Positions 28,268 to 37,074 of a DNA stretch of 64,000 nt are shown here, in pieces. Under the pieces are notes generated by a model, which was not told the DNA's origin, ran no database searches, and was given only the letters and a program-made list of their open reading frames with translations. The translations under genes and the position numbers were made by a program. Source of the stretch: Mesorhizobium sp. NBSH29 (GTDB taxonomy: Bacteria; Pseudomonadota; Alphaproteobacteria; Rhizobiales; Rhizobiaceae); the NCBI RefSeq assembly GCF_015500055.1, contig NZ_CP045492.1, positions 62,001 through 126,000 on the forward strand. Direction: 5' to 3'. Numbering within the stretch: the first letter of the stretch is position 1; the number at the start of each line of letters is the position of its first letter.

Positions 28268-29154
28268 GCGGCCTTCTTGCTGGCATCACCAGCTTCGCTA
28301 CGACCTGCATTCAGCGTGCTCTGTTCGACTGCATCAATTGACGGACGATCATAGGCGGAAATGGTCTTTCGACCGAATTCGATGGCCACTTGCGGCAAGG
28401 CGCCGTTCATATAGGCGAGCAACGTTTGCTTCACGACGATATAGAGCCTGTTCTTCTTCTCCCGTACGACCTTGATCTTTGTTGCGATCGGCCCAACCAC
28501 CGCATAGGAGAGGAAGATGCCAAGAAATGTGCCTACCAGTGCCGCACCGATCAGGCCACCAAGGATTTCTGGTGATTGGTCGAGTGCACCCATGGCTTTT
28601 ACAACCCCAAGAACGGCAGCCACGATACCCAACGCCGGCAAGCCATCACCCATCGCGACCATGGCATGATAGGATTTGAGTTTGTCGGCGCGAATAACCT
28701 GGATCTCCTCGTCCATCAGTGCTTCGATCTCATGTGAACGGGCGTTGCCGATAATGATGAGGCGGCAGTAATCGCAAATGAAATGCGTCAGATCGTGATT
28801 CTTCAAAACGGTGGGGAATGCCTGAAAAATCACCGATTCCTCAGGGTTGTCTACATGTGCTTCCACCTCGCTGCGAGACTTTGATCGCAGCTCGCGCATC
28901 AGGCTGTGCAGCACGCCAAGCGTCTCCAGATAGTCACGCTCCTTGGGTACCGCTTGCTTCAGCGCCTCGACAATAGCCTTGCCTGTGTCTTTCACGGTCG
29001 TCATGGGATTTGCCACCAGAAAGGTGCCAAGAGCAGCGCCGCCGATGATGACCACTTCCCATGGCTGCATCAGCACGTCGATGTGGCCGCCCATCGCCAT
29101 GAAGCCACCAAGCACACAGCCCAGCGTCACTACCAATCCGATCAGTATGCCCAC
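28264..29154 (-). CDS. motA: Flagellar stator protein MotA
   Basis: 296 residues from GTG 29154 with GGAAGG upstream. The first helix ([23 protein letters not shown]) and the long cytoplasmic loop with [18 protein letters not shown] are typical, followed by the two conserved C-terminal helices with [24 protein letters not shown]. MotA and MotB form the proton channel that drives rotation. It heads the minus-strand motA-fliM-fliN-fliG-flhB operon, and a Rem-type promoter box lies 33 bp upstream. Confidence 0.97.
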   Translation of the reverse strand: MGILIGLVVTLGCVLGGFMAMGGHIDVLMQPWEVVIIGGAALGTFLVANPMTTVKDTGKAIVEALKQAVPKERDYLETLGVLHSLMRELRSKSRSEVEAHVDNPEESVIFQAFPTVLKNHDLTHFICDYCRLIIIGNARSHEIEALMDEEIQVIRADKLKSYHAMVAMGDGLPALGIVAAVLGVVKAMGALDQSPEILGGLIGAALVGTFLGIFLSYAVVGPIATKIKVVREKKNRLYIVVKQTLLAYMNGALPQVAIEFGRKTISAYDRPSIDAVEQSTLNAGRSEAGDASKKAA

Positions 29155-29186
29155 GTCACGACCTTCCAGACTCTACTCATAGTCCG

Positions 29187-29217
29187 GACCTACAATGCGG
29201 GCCTTGTGTGAGGCTTG
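29187..29217 (-). promoter_or_regulatory. Candidate Rem box and -10 of the motA operon
   Basis: Read on the minus strand: CAAG, 7 bp, CAAG (the second inside CACACAAG), then 10 bp, then TAGGTC as the -10-like box, which ends 33 bp before the motA start. It conforms to the element shared by six flagellar operons, apart from C in place of the final T. It is arranged back-to-back with the box of the DUF1217-flgF operon, 21 bp away. Confidence 0.65.
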
Positions 29218-29238
29218 AAGCCTTGCTTCGAATTTGAA

Positions 29239-29269
29239 CCAGTTTCGCACAAGCAAACCCTCCTAATGT
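29239..29269 (+). promoter_or_regulatory. Candidate Rem box and -10 of the DUF1217-flgF operon
   Basis: CCAG, 7 bp, CAAG (within CGCACAAG at 29246-29253), 10 bp, then TAATGT at 29264-29269. The start codon of the operon lies 30 bp downstream. The two CAAG-like half-sites are 11 bp apart, the spacing used by PhoB/OmpR-type activators. Divergent from the motA box. Confidence 0.7.
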
Positions 29270-29299
29270 AAAAAAATCGCTCCTGCCGGAGGCTTTGAC

Positions 29300-30076
29300 G
29301 TGCTCAACACCTATACCAGCTATCAGCTGATCGCTCGCGACATCGCCAAGTCCATTGACCGCGTCGAGGCGCAGCCAGTGGTGAAACGGGATACGGAATA
29401 TTATCTCGACAACATCACCAAGGTGAAATCGATTGAGGATTTCCTCAAGGACGATCGGCTCTTCAAATATGCTATGAAAGCGCATGGGCTGGAGGACATG
29501 TCCTACGCCAAGGCTTTCATCAAGAAAGCCTTGAAGGAAGGAATTGACGACAGCGACAGCTTCGCCAACAAGCTTTCAGACAAGCGGTATCGCGACTTCG
29601 TCACCACCTTCAATTTCGCACGCCACGGTAACACAGCAACAATCTTCGCCCGCGCCCAGAAGGGTACCGCCGAAAAATATCTTCGCCAGACGCTGGAGGA
29701 AAATGCCGGCAAGCAAAACGAAGGCGTTCGCCTGGCGCTCTACTTCGAGCGCAAAGGCCCGGCAATTACCAGCTTTTACGACGTCCTGGCCGATCCGGCG
29801 CTATCGCGTGTCGTGCGCACCGCGCTCGGCCTGCCGGACAGCTTCGCCGCCGCCGATATCGACCGGCAAGCAAAGCTGTTCGAGGAAAAGCTGAACATCG
29901 AGGACTTCAAGAATCCGCAGAAGCTCGGAACTTTCCTCAAGCGGTTCACCAGCCTATGGGAACTGTCCAATCCGACCTCTACCACCCAAGCTTCGCTGGG
30001 CATCCTTTTCGGGCAACCGGTTGAGTTCGGCGTCTCCACCAATGTCCTGCTGGCCATCCAGCAGATGAAGCGCTGA
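29300..30076 (+). CDS. DUF1217 family flagellum-associated protein
   Basis: 258 residues from GTG 29300 with GGAGG upstream. It is recognised as the alphaproteobacterial DUF1217 type, found at this position in rhizobial flagellar clusters. It contains repeated helical segments with a shared pattern, for example SIEDFLKDDRLFKYAMKAHGLEDMSYAKAFIKKAL and later NIEDFKNPQKLGTFLKRF, suggesting internal duplication. There is no signal peptide and no membrane helix. Function is not established; a structural or export-chaperone role is possible. It is the first gene of the flgF-fliI operon. Confidence 0.82.
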   Translation: MLNTYTSYQLIARDIAKSIDRVEAQPVVKRDTEYYLDNITKVKSIEDFLKDDRLFKYAMKAHGLEDMSYAKAFIKKALKEGIDDSDSFANKLSDKRYRDFVTTFNFARHGNTATIFARAQKGTAEKYLRQTLEENAGKQNEGVRLALYFERKGPAITSFYDVLADPALSRVVRTALGLPDSFAAADIDRQAKLFEEKLNIEDFKNPQKLGTFLKRFTSLWELSNPTSTTQASLGILFGQPVEFGVSTNVLLAIQQMKR

Positions 30077-30085
30077 CGGATCATC

Positions 30086-30808
30086 ATGCAAGACGGCCTC
30101 TATGTATCTCTCTCCTCCCAGATCGCGCTGGAAAAGCGTATGACAACGATCGCCGACAATGTTGCAAACTCAGGCACCGTTGGCTTCCGCGCAACTGGCG
30201 TAAAGTTTGAGGATGTTGTGACGGGCCTCGGCCAAAAATCGGTGGCATTCACCAGCGCTGGCGAGACCTTTCTGTCGGGCACCCACGGCTCCATGCGCGA
30301 GACCGGAAATCCCTATGACTTCGCCGTGCAGGGCGATGCATGGTTCGGCATCAGCACACCAGCCGGCACCGTGATGACGCGCGACGGGCGCTTCACCATG
30401 TTGGAAACTGGTCAATTGGTGTCTACCGAAGGATATCCCGTTCTAGATTCAGGCGGCGCTCCAATACAGTTGGATCCCCGCAATGGCGCGCCGACAGCCG
30501 GACGCGATGGGATGCTGCATCAAAACGGTCAGGCCGCCGGCGCCATCGGGCTGTTCGACTTCGAACCGGGCCCAAATTTCACCCGGTTCAATAATTCGGG
30601 CGTCATCCCGACAGCCGCTCCGCAGCCCGTGGTAGATCGTTCCGACGTCGGCGTCATGCAGGGCTTCGTTGAAGATGCAAACGTCAATCCGATCCTGGAG
30701 ATGACACGGCTGATAATGGTGCAGCGCGCGTTCGAAAACGCCGCCGCACTGATGCGGGATTCGGAATCAGCTTTCGAAGACGCAATTAAAACTCTCGGCT
30801 CCAAATAA
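30086..30808 (+). CDS. flgF: Flagellar basal-body rod protein FlgF
   Basis: 240 residues with the N-terminal rod/hook motif (ALEKRMTTIADNVANSGTVGFRATGVKFED) and the C-terminal VEDANVNPILEMTRLIMVQRAFENAAALM. Both pair in the coiled coil of axial proteins. The protein belongs to the FlgE/F/G family, and its length suits FlgF, part of the proximal rod. It has no signal peptide, as expected for substrates of the flagellar export system. It lies 9 bp after the DUF1217 gene and 6 bp before fliI. Confidence 0.95.
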   Translation: MQDGLYVSLSSQIALEKRMTTIADNVANSGTVGFRATGVKFEDVVTGLGQKSVAFTSAGETFLSGTHGSMRETGNPYDFAVQGDAWFGISTPAGTVMTRDGRFTMLETGQLVSTEGYPVLDSGGAPIQLDPRNGAPTAGRDGMLHQNGQAAGAIGLFDFEPGPNFTRFNNSGVIPTAAPQPVVDRSDVGVMQGFVEDANVNPILEMTRLIMVQRAFENAAALMRDSESAFEDAIKTLGSK

Positions 30809-30814
30809 CCAACC

Positions 30815-32197
30815 ATGGTGCTTGAACCCAAATCTGCAGGTACAGGCAGCGCACTTGCGGTGCTGCATCGCATCCAGAACCGGTTTTCCGACGAAAATGC
30901 GCTGCTGCGCTACGGTGGACGCATCACCGAAGTCTCCCCCACCCAATACCGAGTCCGCGGCCTGTCTAGGAGAGCGCGGCTCGGCGATATCGTCGACCAT
31001 CGCAGCAAGGCAGGCGCTCGAATCGGCGAAATCGTCCAGATAGGCCCCGACGAAGTCATCGTGTCCCCCTATGGTAAGGCGGCAGATGCCGGCGTTGGCG
31101 ACATGGTTTTCAACCGCGGACCCTTCGAAGTGGTTCCGGACCGATCATGGCGCGGTCGCGTCGTCGACGCACTAGCCCGCCCAATCGATGGCAAGCCCCC
31201 ATTGCTCCCGGGTGATGCGGATACAGAACATCCGACCATACCCGGTGCACTCTCGCGCCAGCGGGTTGGCACACCGTTTCTCACCGGGGTAAAGGTGATC
31301 GATATTTTCACACCGCTCTGCTTTGGGCAGCGGCTTGGTGTCTTCGCAGGTTCTGGCGTTGGTAAGTCAACCCTCTTGGCCATGTTGGCATCAGCCGAAG
31401 CGTTTGACACGGTGGTTATCGCGCTGGTCGGGGAGCGCGGTCGAGAAGTCCGTGAATTTCTCGAAGACACCATTGGCCCCACCAACATGGCCAAAACCAT
31501 CGCAGTAGTAGCCACCAGCGACGAAAGCCCGATGATGCGCAAACGGGCGCCCGGCACTGCCATGCGTGTGGCCGAGCACTTTCGTGACTGCGGAGATCGG
31601 GTGCTGCTGGTGCTCGATTCCATCACCCGCTTCGCCCATGCATTGCGCGAGGTAGCCACGGGCACCGGCGAACCTCCGGTAGCGCGCGGCTATCCCGCGT
31701 CAGTTTTCACCGACCTGCCCAAACTGCTGGAGCGTGCCGGCCCAGGTATTGACGGCACGGGTTCGATCACCGCCATCCTTTCCGTCCTTGTCGACGGAGA
31801 CGATCACAATGATCCTGTGGCAGACTCCGTGCGTGGCATCCTGGATGGCCATGTGGTGCTTGACCGCGCTCTCGCCGAGCAAGGTCGCTACCCACCGGTC
31901 AATCCTCTTTCATCCATTTCGCGCCTTGCCGAAAAGGCGTGGAGTGCCGATCAGAAGACGTTGGTATCTCGCTTGCGCGCTATGATCTCACGGTTTGAAG
32001 ACACGCGCGACATCCGCCTGCTCGGCGCCTATCAGCCCGGCGCGGACGTCGAACTGGATACTGCCGTGCGGCAGGTGCCAGCGATCTATGAAGGCCTGAT
32101 GCAATCGCCAAAAGATGGCGCTTCCACCGACCCGTTTTCCGATCTCGCCCAACACTTGAGAAGCAAGGAGCAGGCGCATGCCGGACAACCGGGCTGA
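30815..32197 (+). CDS. fliI: Flagellum-specific ATPase FliI
   Basis: 460 residues of the F1-ATPase-beta-like family. The Walker A loop GSGVGKST is at 179-186, Walker B at LLVLDSITRFAHALRE, and GRGREVREFLEDT-like residues follow Walker A. The N-terminal domain is shorter than in E. coli. FliI energises substrate release at the export gate, with a FliH-type partner (43140) and probably the FliJ-like protein (57340) encoded elsewhere in the window. Its end overlaps the next gene by 20 bp. Confidence 0.97.
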   Translation: MVLEPKSAGTGSALAVLHRIQNRFSDENALLRYGGRITEVSPTQYRVRGLSRRARLGDIVDHRSKAGARIGEIVQIGPDEVIVSPYGKAADAGVGDMVFNRGPFEVVPDRSWRGRVVDALARPIDGKPPLLPGDADTEHPTIPGALSRQRVGTPFLTGVKVIDIFTPLCFGQRLGVFAGSGVGKSTLLAMLASAEAFDTVVIALVGERGREVREFLEDTIGPTNMAKTIAVVATSDESPMMRKRAPGTAMRVAEHFRDCGDRVLLVLDSITRFAHALREVATGTGEPPVARGYPASVFTDLPKLLERAGPGIDGTGSITAILSVLVDGDDHNDPVADSVRGILDGHVVLDRALAEQGRYPPVNPLSSISRLAEKAWSADQKTLVSRLRAMISRFEDTRDIRLLGAYQPGADVELDTAVRQVPAIYEGLMQSPKDGASTDPFSDLAQHLRSKEQAHAGQPG

Positions 32198-32771
32198 CGT
32201 GCCGCGCCCTGGAGTTTCGAGGTTCTGGCGTCGTAAGCCCAAACCTCGCATTGCCTTTACGGCCGAAAGGCATTCGGACAAGGGCACCAGCGATATCGTG
32301 ATTGCCGCGCTCGGCATCGGGCTCGGTCTCCTCTGCGCGCTGTTTCCCTGGTACATTTTCTTTAATCAGGACCAGTTTGGCATCCGCGCTTTAAAGTTTG
32401 AGGGAAACCGCGAGATAAAGGGGCCAATCGAGCTTACCCCGCAGCCTGATCGCGTCGGCGCGGGGATCGAGCCGCTTGAACTCGATCCGTCGAAAATCGA
32501 CCTTTTTGCTACGGGAACCCTGCCTAAAAGTCCCGATGACAACGCCGAAAAGTCGCCCGGCGTTGAGGTTCAGCCTTTTCCCGGCGACCACGAATTTCGG
32601 CTCGTCTACGTCGCCAACGGGCGCGCCATGATCCAAGACGACACCGGCCTTTTTGTGGTTCAGCAAGGCTCCCGCTTGCCGGACCGTTCTAATGTGGCAA
32701 GGATTGAACAGCGCAGCGGCAAATGGGTAGTGGTTACTACTTCCAATCAGGTTCTGGAAACCAACCCCTGA
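32178..32771 (+). CDS. Single-pass membrane protein of unknown function in the flgF-fliI operon
   Basis: 197 residues. A basic N-terminus (RFWRRKPKPRIAF) precedes one membrane helix (about 38-61, DIVIAALGIGLGLLCALFPWYIFF). The remaining 135 residues would be periplasmic, with a folded C-terminal part (HEFRLVYVANGRAMIQDDTGLFVV, then SGKWVVVTTSNQVLE). The topology is reminiscent of stator-associated or FliL-like proteins, but no family is recognised. It overlaps fliI by 20 bp and ends the operon. Similar unnamed genes are found here in rhizobia. Confidence 0.75.
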   Translation: MPDNRADVPRPGVSRFWRRKPKPRIAFTAERHSDKGTSDIVIAALGIGLGLLCALFPWYIFFNQDQFGIRALKFEGNREIKGPIELTPQPDRVGAGIEPLELDPSKIDLFATGTLPKSPDDNAEKSPGVEVQPFPGDHEFRLVYVANGRAMIQDDTGLFVVQQGSRLPDRSNVARIEQRSGKWVVVTTSNQVLETNP

Positions 32772-32798
32772 AGGTGCACGCAGGATGGAAGCCATTCG

Positions 32799-32829
32799 TA
32801 AGGCCCACGCAAGACTGGCTTACTAGGTT
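32799..32829 (+). promoter_or_regulatory. Candidate Rem box and -10 of the flgB operon
   Basis: TAAG, 7 bp, CAAG (within CACGCAAG at 32806-32813), 10 bp, then TAGGTT at 32824-32829. The flgB start is 27 bp downstream. It lies in the 85-bp gap between the fliI-linked gene and flgB, indicating that the long flgB-fliP gene string has its own promoter. Confidence 0.65.
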
Positions 32830-32856
32830 GCATGCAAATCTGTCCGGGGATTTATC

Positions 32857-33237
32857 ATGCAGCCCGTCTCTCTTTTTGATCTTGCCGCCCAGCAGGCGCG
32901 ATGGCTTTCGGTGCGCCAGGCGTCCGTTGCCGGTAACATCGCGAACGTCAATACCCCGGGCTACCACGCGACTGACGTCGAGCCTTTCGAAAAAGTCCTC
33001 GATTCCAAGCATGTTGCGATGCGCTCCACCGACCCGCGCCATATTTCAATCGGCGCGGGCGAAGCAGGCCTCGCTGTCCGGACTGTCGACAAGGGCGGTA
33101 CAGCGCTGCCTTCAGACAACAGCGTGGTGATGGAAAACGAGTTGATGAAGGCCGGCGAAGTACGCCGCACCTTCGAGCTCAATACTGCAATCGTCAAAGC
33201 GTTTCACCGCATGACGCTGATGAGCATGAAGACCTGA
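32857..33237 (+). CDS. flgB: Flagellar basal-body rod protein FlgB
   Basis: 126 residues of the proximal rod family: [39 protein letters not shown] near the N-terminus and a helical C-terminus ([23 protein letters not shown]). The [14 protein letters not shown] stretch is the conserved axial-protein motif. It starts the operon flgB-flgC-fliE-flgG-flgA-flgI-motE-flgH-fliL-fliP. The stop overlaps the flgC start by one base. Confidence 0.96.
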   Translation: MQPVSLFDLAAQQARWLSVRQASVAGNIANVNTPGYHATDVEPFEKVLDSKHVAMRSTDPRHISIGAGEAGLAVRTVDKGGTALPSDNSVVMENELMKAGEVRRTFELNTAIVKAFHRMTLMSMKT

Positions 33238-33653
33238 TGGACCCCTTATCCACCGCCCTGAAAGTAGCAGCCTCTGGCATGACCGCCCAGTCGGAACGGC
33301 TACGCATCGTTTCCGAGAACCTTGCGAACGCCCAATCGACAGGCTCCACGCCGGGCGCCGATCCGTACCAGCGCAAGACCGTGACCTTCGCCGCTGAGAT
33401 GGACCGCGCCAGCGGCAGCGCGATGGTCGATGTCGTTGCAATCTCGCGCGACACGAGCGATTTTCCCGTGGAATTCCAGCCCGGCAACGCTGCTGCTGAT
33501 GAGAATGGCTACGTCAAGATGCCCAACGTCAACGCGTTGATCGAGATGGCCGACATGCGAGAGGCCAATCGCGGTTACGAAGCCAACCTTCAGGTCATCA
33601 AGCAGGCCCGAGAGCTCATTTCCATGACGATCGACCTAATGAGAGGCCAATAA
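33237..33653 (+). CDS. flgC: Flagellar basal-body rod protein FlgC
   Basis: 138 residues. The rod motif is [35 protein letters not shown], and the C-terminus is [39 protein letters not shown], the classical FlgC ending. It starts at ATG 33237, overlapping the flgB stop by one base. With FlgB and FlgF it builds the proximal rod. Confidence 0.96.
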   Translation: MDPLSTALKVAASGMTAQSERLRIVSENLANAQSTGSTPGADPYQRKTVTFAAEMDRASGSAMVDVVAISRDTSDFPVEFQPGNAAADENGYVKMPNVNALIEMADMREANRGYEANLQVIKQARELISMTIDLMRGQ

Positions 33654-33654
33654 T

Positions 33655-33969
33655 ATGATCGCATCAATCGGTATCATCGATGGGCTGGGGAAACTGGCTG
33701 AGCAGGCCGGGGCAGCAACCTCAGGCGCTGGCGCGAGTGCCGGTATCGGCAATGCGTTTTCAGTTGCTCTCTCCGACGCAGCATCCGCAACCGTTGACAA
33801 GCTTCATCACGCCGAACAGCTTTCGGTAAAGGCCTTGCAAGGCGGGGACATCCAGACACGCGATGTCGTGGATGCTGTGATGAATGCCGAGCAGTCACTT
33901 CAGGCAGCTGTCGCCATCCGCGACAAAATTATCTCCGCCTATCTCGAAGTCAGCCGTATGGCGATCTGA
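33655..33969 (+). CDS. fliE: Flagellar hook-basal body protein FliE
   Basis: 104 residues, the usual size. The C-terminal part has the typical pattern DKLHHAEQLSVKALQGGDIQTRDVVDAVMNAEQSLQAAVAIRDKIISAYLEVSRMAI. FliE joins the MS ring and export gate to the proximal rod. It lies one base after flgC and 9 bp before flgG. The glycine/alanine-rich N-terminal third is poorly conserved, as usual for this family. Confidence 0.95.
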   Translation: MIASIGIIDGLGKLAEQAGAATSGAGASAGIGNAFSVALSDAASATVDKLHHAEQLSVKALQGGDIQTRDVVDAVMNAEQSLQAAVAIRDKIISAYLEVSRMAI

Positions 33970-33978
33970 GGAACAATT

Positions 33979-34767
33979 ATGAAAGCACTCGCCATCGCAG
34001 CCACGGGCATGAATGCTCAGCAGACCAATCTTGAGGTCATTGCAAACAACATCGCCAACATCAATACCACCGGTTTCAAGCGCGCCCGCGCTGAATTCAC
34101 CGATCTGCTCTATCAGACGGAACGGCTACAGGGAGTCCCAAACCGCGCCAATCAGGCGATCGTACCTGAAGGTGCCAGCGTCGGGCTCGGCGTCAAGACG
34201 TCGGCAATTCGCAACGTCCACATGCAGGGTTCGTTGACCAGCACGGGCAACAAGTTTGATCTCGCTCTGACCGGGACAGGCTGGTTCCAAATCGAAGGCG
34301 CCGATGGCGAGACGCTCTATTCGCGTGCAGGCGCATTCAACACCAACGCCACTGGTCAGTTGGTAACCATCGACGGGCAGTCCGTGGTTCCCGCTATCAA
34401 CGTGCCGGCAGAAGCGACCGAAGTTATCGTCAACAAATCTGGTCAGGTTTTCGCCCGTATCGATGGACAGGCCGACCTTCAGGATCTTGGCCAGCTCACC
34501 CTGGCAAGCTTCGCCAACGAGGCCGGTCTTGCGCCGCTTGGCGACAATCTCTTCAAGGAGACCGCCGCATCCGGCCCAGCCAATGTCGGGGTTCCGGGCG
34601 ATCCCGGCTTTGCAACGATACAGCAGGGCTATCTGGAGAACTCCAACGTAGACCCGGTCAAAGAAATCACCGAGCTGATCTCTGCCCAGAGGGCCTACGA
34701 AATGAATTCGAAAGTCATTCAGGCAGCCGATGAGATGGCTGCGACCGTATCCAAGAACATGCGGTGA
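33979..34767 (+). CDS. flgG: Distal rod protein FlgG
   Basis: 262 residues with the N-terminal axial motif [35 protein letters not shown], the internal [14 protein letters not shown], and the C-terminal [38 protein letters not shown]. This is the standard length for FlgG, which forms the distal rod that passes through the P and L rings encoded downstream. Its stop lies inside the GTGA overlap with flgA. Confidence 0.97.
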   Translation: MKALAIAATGMNAQQTNLEVIANNIANINTTGFKRARAEFTDLLYQTERLQGVPNRANQAIVPEGASVGLGVKTSAIRNVHMQGSLTSTGNKFDLALTGTGWFQIEGADGETLYSRAGAFNTNATGQLVTIDGQSVVPAINVPAEATEVIVNKSGQVFARIDGQADLQDLGQLTLASFANEAGLAPLGDNLFKETAASGPANVGVPGDPGFATIQQGYLENSNVDPVKEITELISAQRAYEMNSKVIQAADEMAATVSKNMR

Positions 34768-35240
34768 GCATGATGGCGCGCTTGACCAGCTATGCGGCGC
34801 TGATGACGGGAGGCATGCTCTTAGCCAGCTTCTGCGCGCCTGCATCGGCTGGTGGCGTGGCTATCGTCACCACCAAGGTGATTTACCCGGGAGAAATTAT
34901 CAGCCCCCAGGCTTTGGAAGAAGTGCCCGTTACCAACAGGACACGCGACCTTTCTACCGTAGCCACATTTGTCGAGCAGGTTGACGGCAAGGTTGCGAAG
35001 CGCACCCTTCTGCCTGGCCATTTCATCGACATCAATGCCGTTCGCGACGCCTATCTGGTTGAGCAGGGCGCTGCCGTGCAGGTGATGTTTGTCCAAGGCC
35101 CTCTGACAATCTCTGCAACAGCAATGACGCTCCAGCCTGGATCAGCGGGCGATCAAATCAAGGTTCGCAATATCGACAGTGGTACAACATTCAGCGGAAC
35201 TGTCATGGCCGACGGCACCATCCGGGTCGGCGCCACATGA
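34764..35240 (+). CDS. flgA: P-ring assembly chaperone FlgA
   Basis: 158 residues from GTG 34764, which overlaps flgG; ATG 34770 is possible. A signal peptide (about 1-28) precedes a SAF-type domain: [33 protein letters not shown] and the C-terminal [25 protein letters not shown]. It is the short alphaproteobacterial form. FlgA helps FlgI polymerise into the P ring in the periplasm, and flgI follows with a 4-bp overlap. Confidence 0.94.
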   Translation: MSMMARLTSYAALMTGGMLLASFCAPASAGGVAIVTTKVIYPGEIISPQALEEVPVTNRTRDLSTVATFVEQVDGKVAKRTLLPGHFIDINAVRDAYLVEQGAAVQVMFVQGPLTISATAMTLQPGSAGDQIKVRNIDSGTTFSGTVMADGTIRVGAT

Positions 35241-36463
35241 AGCGCGCCCTTTTACTTGTTGCTATGCTTTTAGTTGGCCCTGCCCCTGGATACGCCGACG
35301 GTCCGCTGGGCGCCTCTAAGCTTGGCGAGGCACAAGTTGGTGGCGCTGATACCCAGATTGCGGCAGCATCCGCGGCGGGATATGTCGCTAATGGCATGCC
35401 GATCCGCGGCGCCACCGGTCCTGTTTCGCGCATCAAGGATATTGCCCAGCTCCAGGCCGCTCGCGATAACCAGCTCGTCGGCTACGGTCTTGTAATCGGC
35501 CTGCAGGGATCGGGCGACAGCCTGCGAAACTCCCCGTTCACAGAACAATCGATCCGCGCCATGCTGGAGAACCTCGGCATTGCGACCGAAGGTGGTCGCG
35601 CAAGAGCCAAGAATGTTGCCGCTGTTATTGTAACCGCAAACATGCCGCCGTTCGTCCAGTCCGGGGCGCGCATTGATGTTAGCGTCTCCTCGATGGGTGA
35701 TGCGACCTCACTAGCCGGCGGCACACTGATCATGACGCCGCTCAAGGCGGCTGACGGAGAAATCTACGCCGTCGCTCAGGGGCCTATGGTGGTCTCCGGA
35801 TTTAGCGCTCAGGGCGATGCTGAAAAACTGAGTCAAGGCGTACCGACTGGCGCGCGCGTGCCTAATGGCGCTATCGTCGAGCGCCAGGTTGAGGCGCAGT
35901 TTTCGGAGCTGTCGACATTGACCTTGCAGCTCCGAAATCCCGATTTCTCAACAGCTGTGATGATCGCGGACGTCATCAACGATTATACCCGCCAGCGTTT
36001 CGGCAAGCGGTTGGCAGCCGAGCAGGATGCCCGCACCGTAGTGATCAACAAACCAAAGGGCATTTCCGCAGCCCGCTTCTATGCTGAACTCGAAAATCTC
36101 TCCGTGGTCACTGACACGCCCGCTCGCGTCGTCATTGACGAGCGCACCGGCACTATCGTCATTGGACAGGACGTCAAGATCTCCAAGGTCGCGATAAGTC
36201 ATGGCGCGCTGACTGTGCGAATTAAGGAAATGCCCCGCGTGGTACAGCCGGAACCCTTTTCGCGCGGTCAAACCGCGGTAGAGGATTTCACTGACATCAA
36301 CGCCGAGCAGCCCGACGCCAAGGTAGCTCTGCTCGATGGTCCCGACTTGGAGACCCTAGTCGCCGGTCTCAACCGTCTCGGCGTGAAACCGGACGGTATC
36401 ATCGCCATCCTTCAAGGCATTAAATCGGCTGGCGCACTTCAAGCCGATCTCTTGGTACAGTAG
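35237..36463 (+). CDS. flgI: Flagellar P-ring protein FlgI (with extended N-terminus)
   Basis: 408 residues, about 35-40 longer than most FlgI. A signal peptide (about 1-20) is followed by some 45 residues rich in Gly, Ala and Gln. The conserved FlgI start, SRIKDIAQLQAARDNQLVGYGLVIGLQGSGDSL, begins only at about 65. The rest, including SVSSMGDATSLAGGTLIMTPLKAADGEIYAVAQG and the GVKPDGIIAILQGIKSAGALQADLLVQ end, is canonical. It forms the periplasmic P ring around the rod. The insertion is noted as a finding. Confidence 0.96.
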   Translation: MKRALLLVAMLLVGPAPGYADGPLGASKLGEAQVGGADTQIAAASAAGYVANGMPIRGATGPVSRIKDIAQLQAARDNQLVGYGLVIGLQGSGDSLRNSPFTEQSIRAMLENLGIATEGGRARAKNVAAVIVTANMPPFVQSGARIDVSVSSMGDATSLAGGTLIMTPLKAADGEIYAVAQGPMVVSGFSAQGDAEKLSQGVPTGARVPNGAIVERQVEAQFSELSTLTLQLRNPDFSTAVMIADVINDYTRQRFGKRLAAEQDARTVVINKPKGISAARFYAELENLSVVTDTPARVVIDERTGTIVIGQDVKISKVAISHGALTVRIKEMPRVVQPEPFSRGQTAVEDFTDINAEQPDAKVALLDGPDLETLVAGLNRLGVKPDGIIAILQGIKSAGALQADLLVQ

Positions 36464-37074
36464 TGATGCAGGTGACCGCCCTTCCCCACAACCCACAAGC
36501 GACGACCTCGCATTCACGTACAGTGGTGTCGGCGGCCGCGCTCTGCGTTTTGCTAGGGTTCGTCAGCCGTTCGGCGGCAAATGAGACCCCCGCTGCCCCG
36601 GTGAATACCAACGTTGCCACTCGAACCGTCGGCGACAAACCAATCGTTGCGGCAACTTCCGCCACCCCCGCCGACCAGGGCTCCGAGATTGAACGCTTTT
36701 GCTCAAATATCGCAGATGCTGCGCGAGACCGCCGATATATGCTTCAGGCACAGGAACTCGAAACACTGCGTGCGGATATCGACAAACGAATGCAGGCACT
36801 TGATCAAAAACGCGTCGAATATGAAGAATGGCTGAAACGCAGGAATGATTTCCTCGCATCCGCCGAAGACGGCGTCGTGAAAATCTACGCGCGCATGAAG
36901 CCCGATGCAGCGGCTGAACGCCTGGCTGAAGTCAGTCCGGAACTCGCGGCGGCCATTTTAATGAAACTCGATTCTCGCCAGGCAGGTGTCATCTTGAACG
37001 AGATGGAGCGGACCTCTGCCGCAACCCTTACTGGCATCATGGCAAGCGCAGCACGCAAGGTGGACCCAACGTGA
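36463..37074 (+). CDS. motE: Motility chaperone MotE (MgtE-N-like domain)
   Basis: 203 residues. GTG 36463 overlaps the flgI stop, and ATG 36466 follows directly. A hydrophobic N-terminal segment (about 21-38) looks like a signal or anchor. A coiled-coil region follows at roughly 90-125 (LQAQELETLRADIDKRMQALDQKRVEYEEWLKRR), then an MgtE-N-like stretch: VKIYARMKPDAAAERLAEVSPELAAAILMKLDSRQAGVILNEM. In Sinorhizobium MotE is a periplasmic chaperone that protects and folds MotC. The motC gene is in this window. Confidence 0.9.
   Translation: MMQVTALPHNPQATTSHSRTVVSAAALCVLLGFVSRSAANETPAAPVNTNVATRTVGDKPIVAATSATPADQGSEIERFCSNIADAARDRRYMLQAQELETLRADIDKRMQALDQKRVEYEEWLKRRNDFLASAEDGVVKIYARMKPDAAAERLAEVSPELAAAILMKLDSRQAGVILNEMERTSAATLTGIMASAARKVDPT

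Noticed and set aside
34126-34845. 239-residue open frame on the minus strand
   Set aside because: Antisense to flgG; the plus-strand protein matches its family across its full length.
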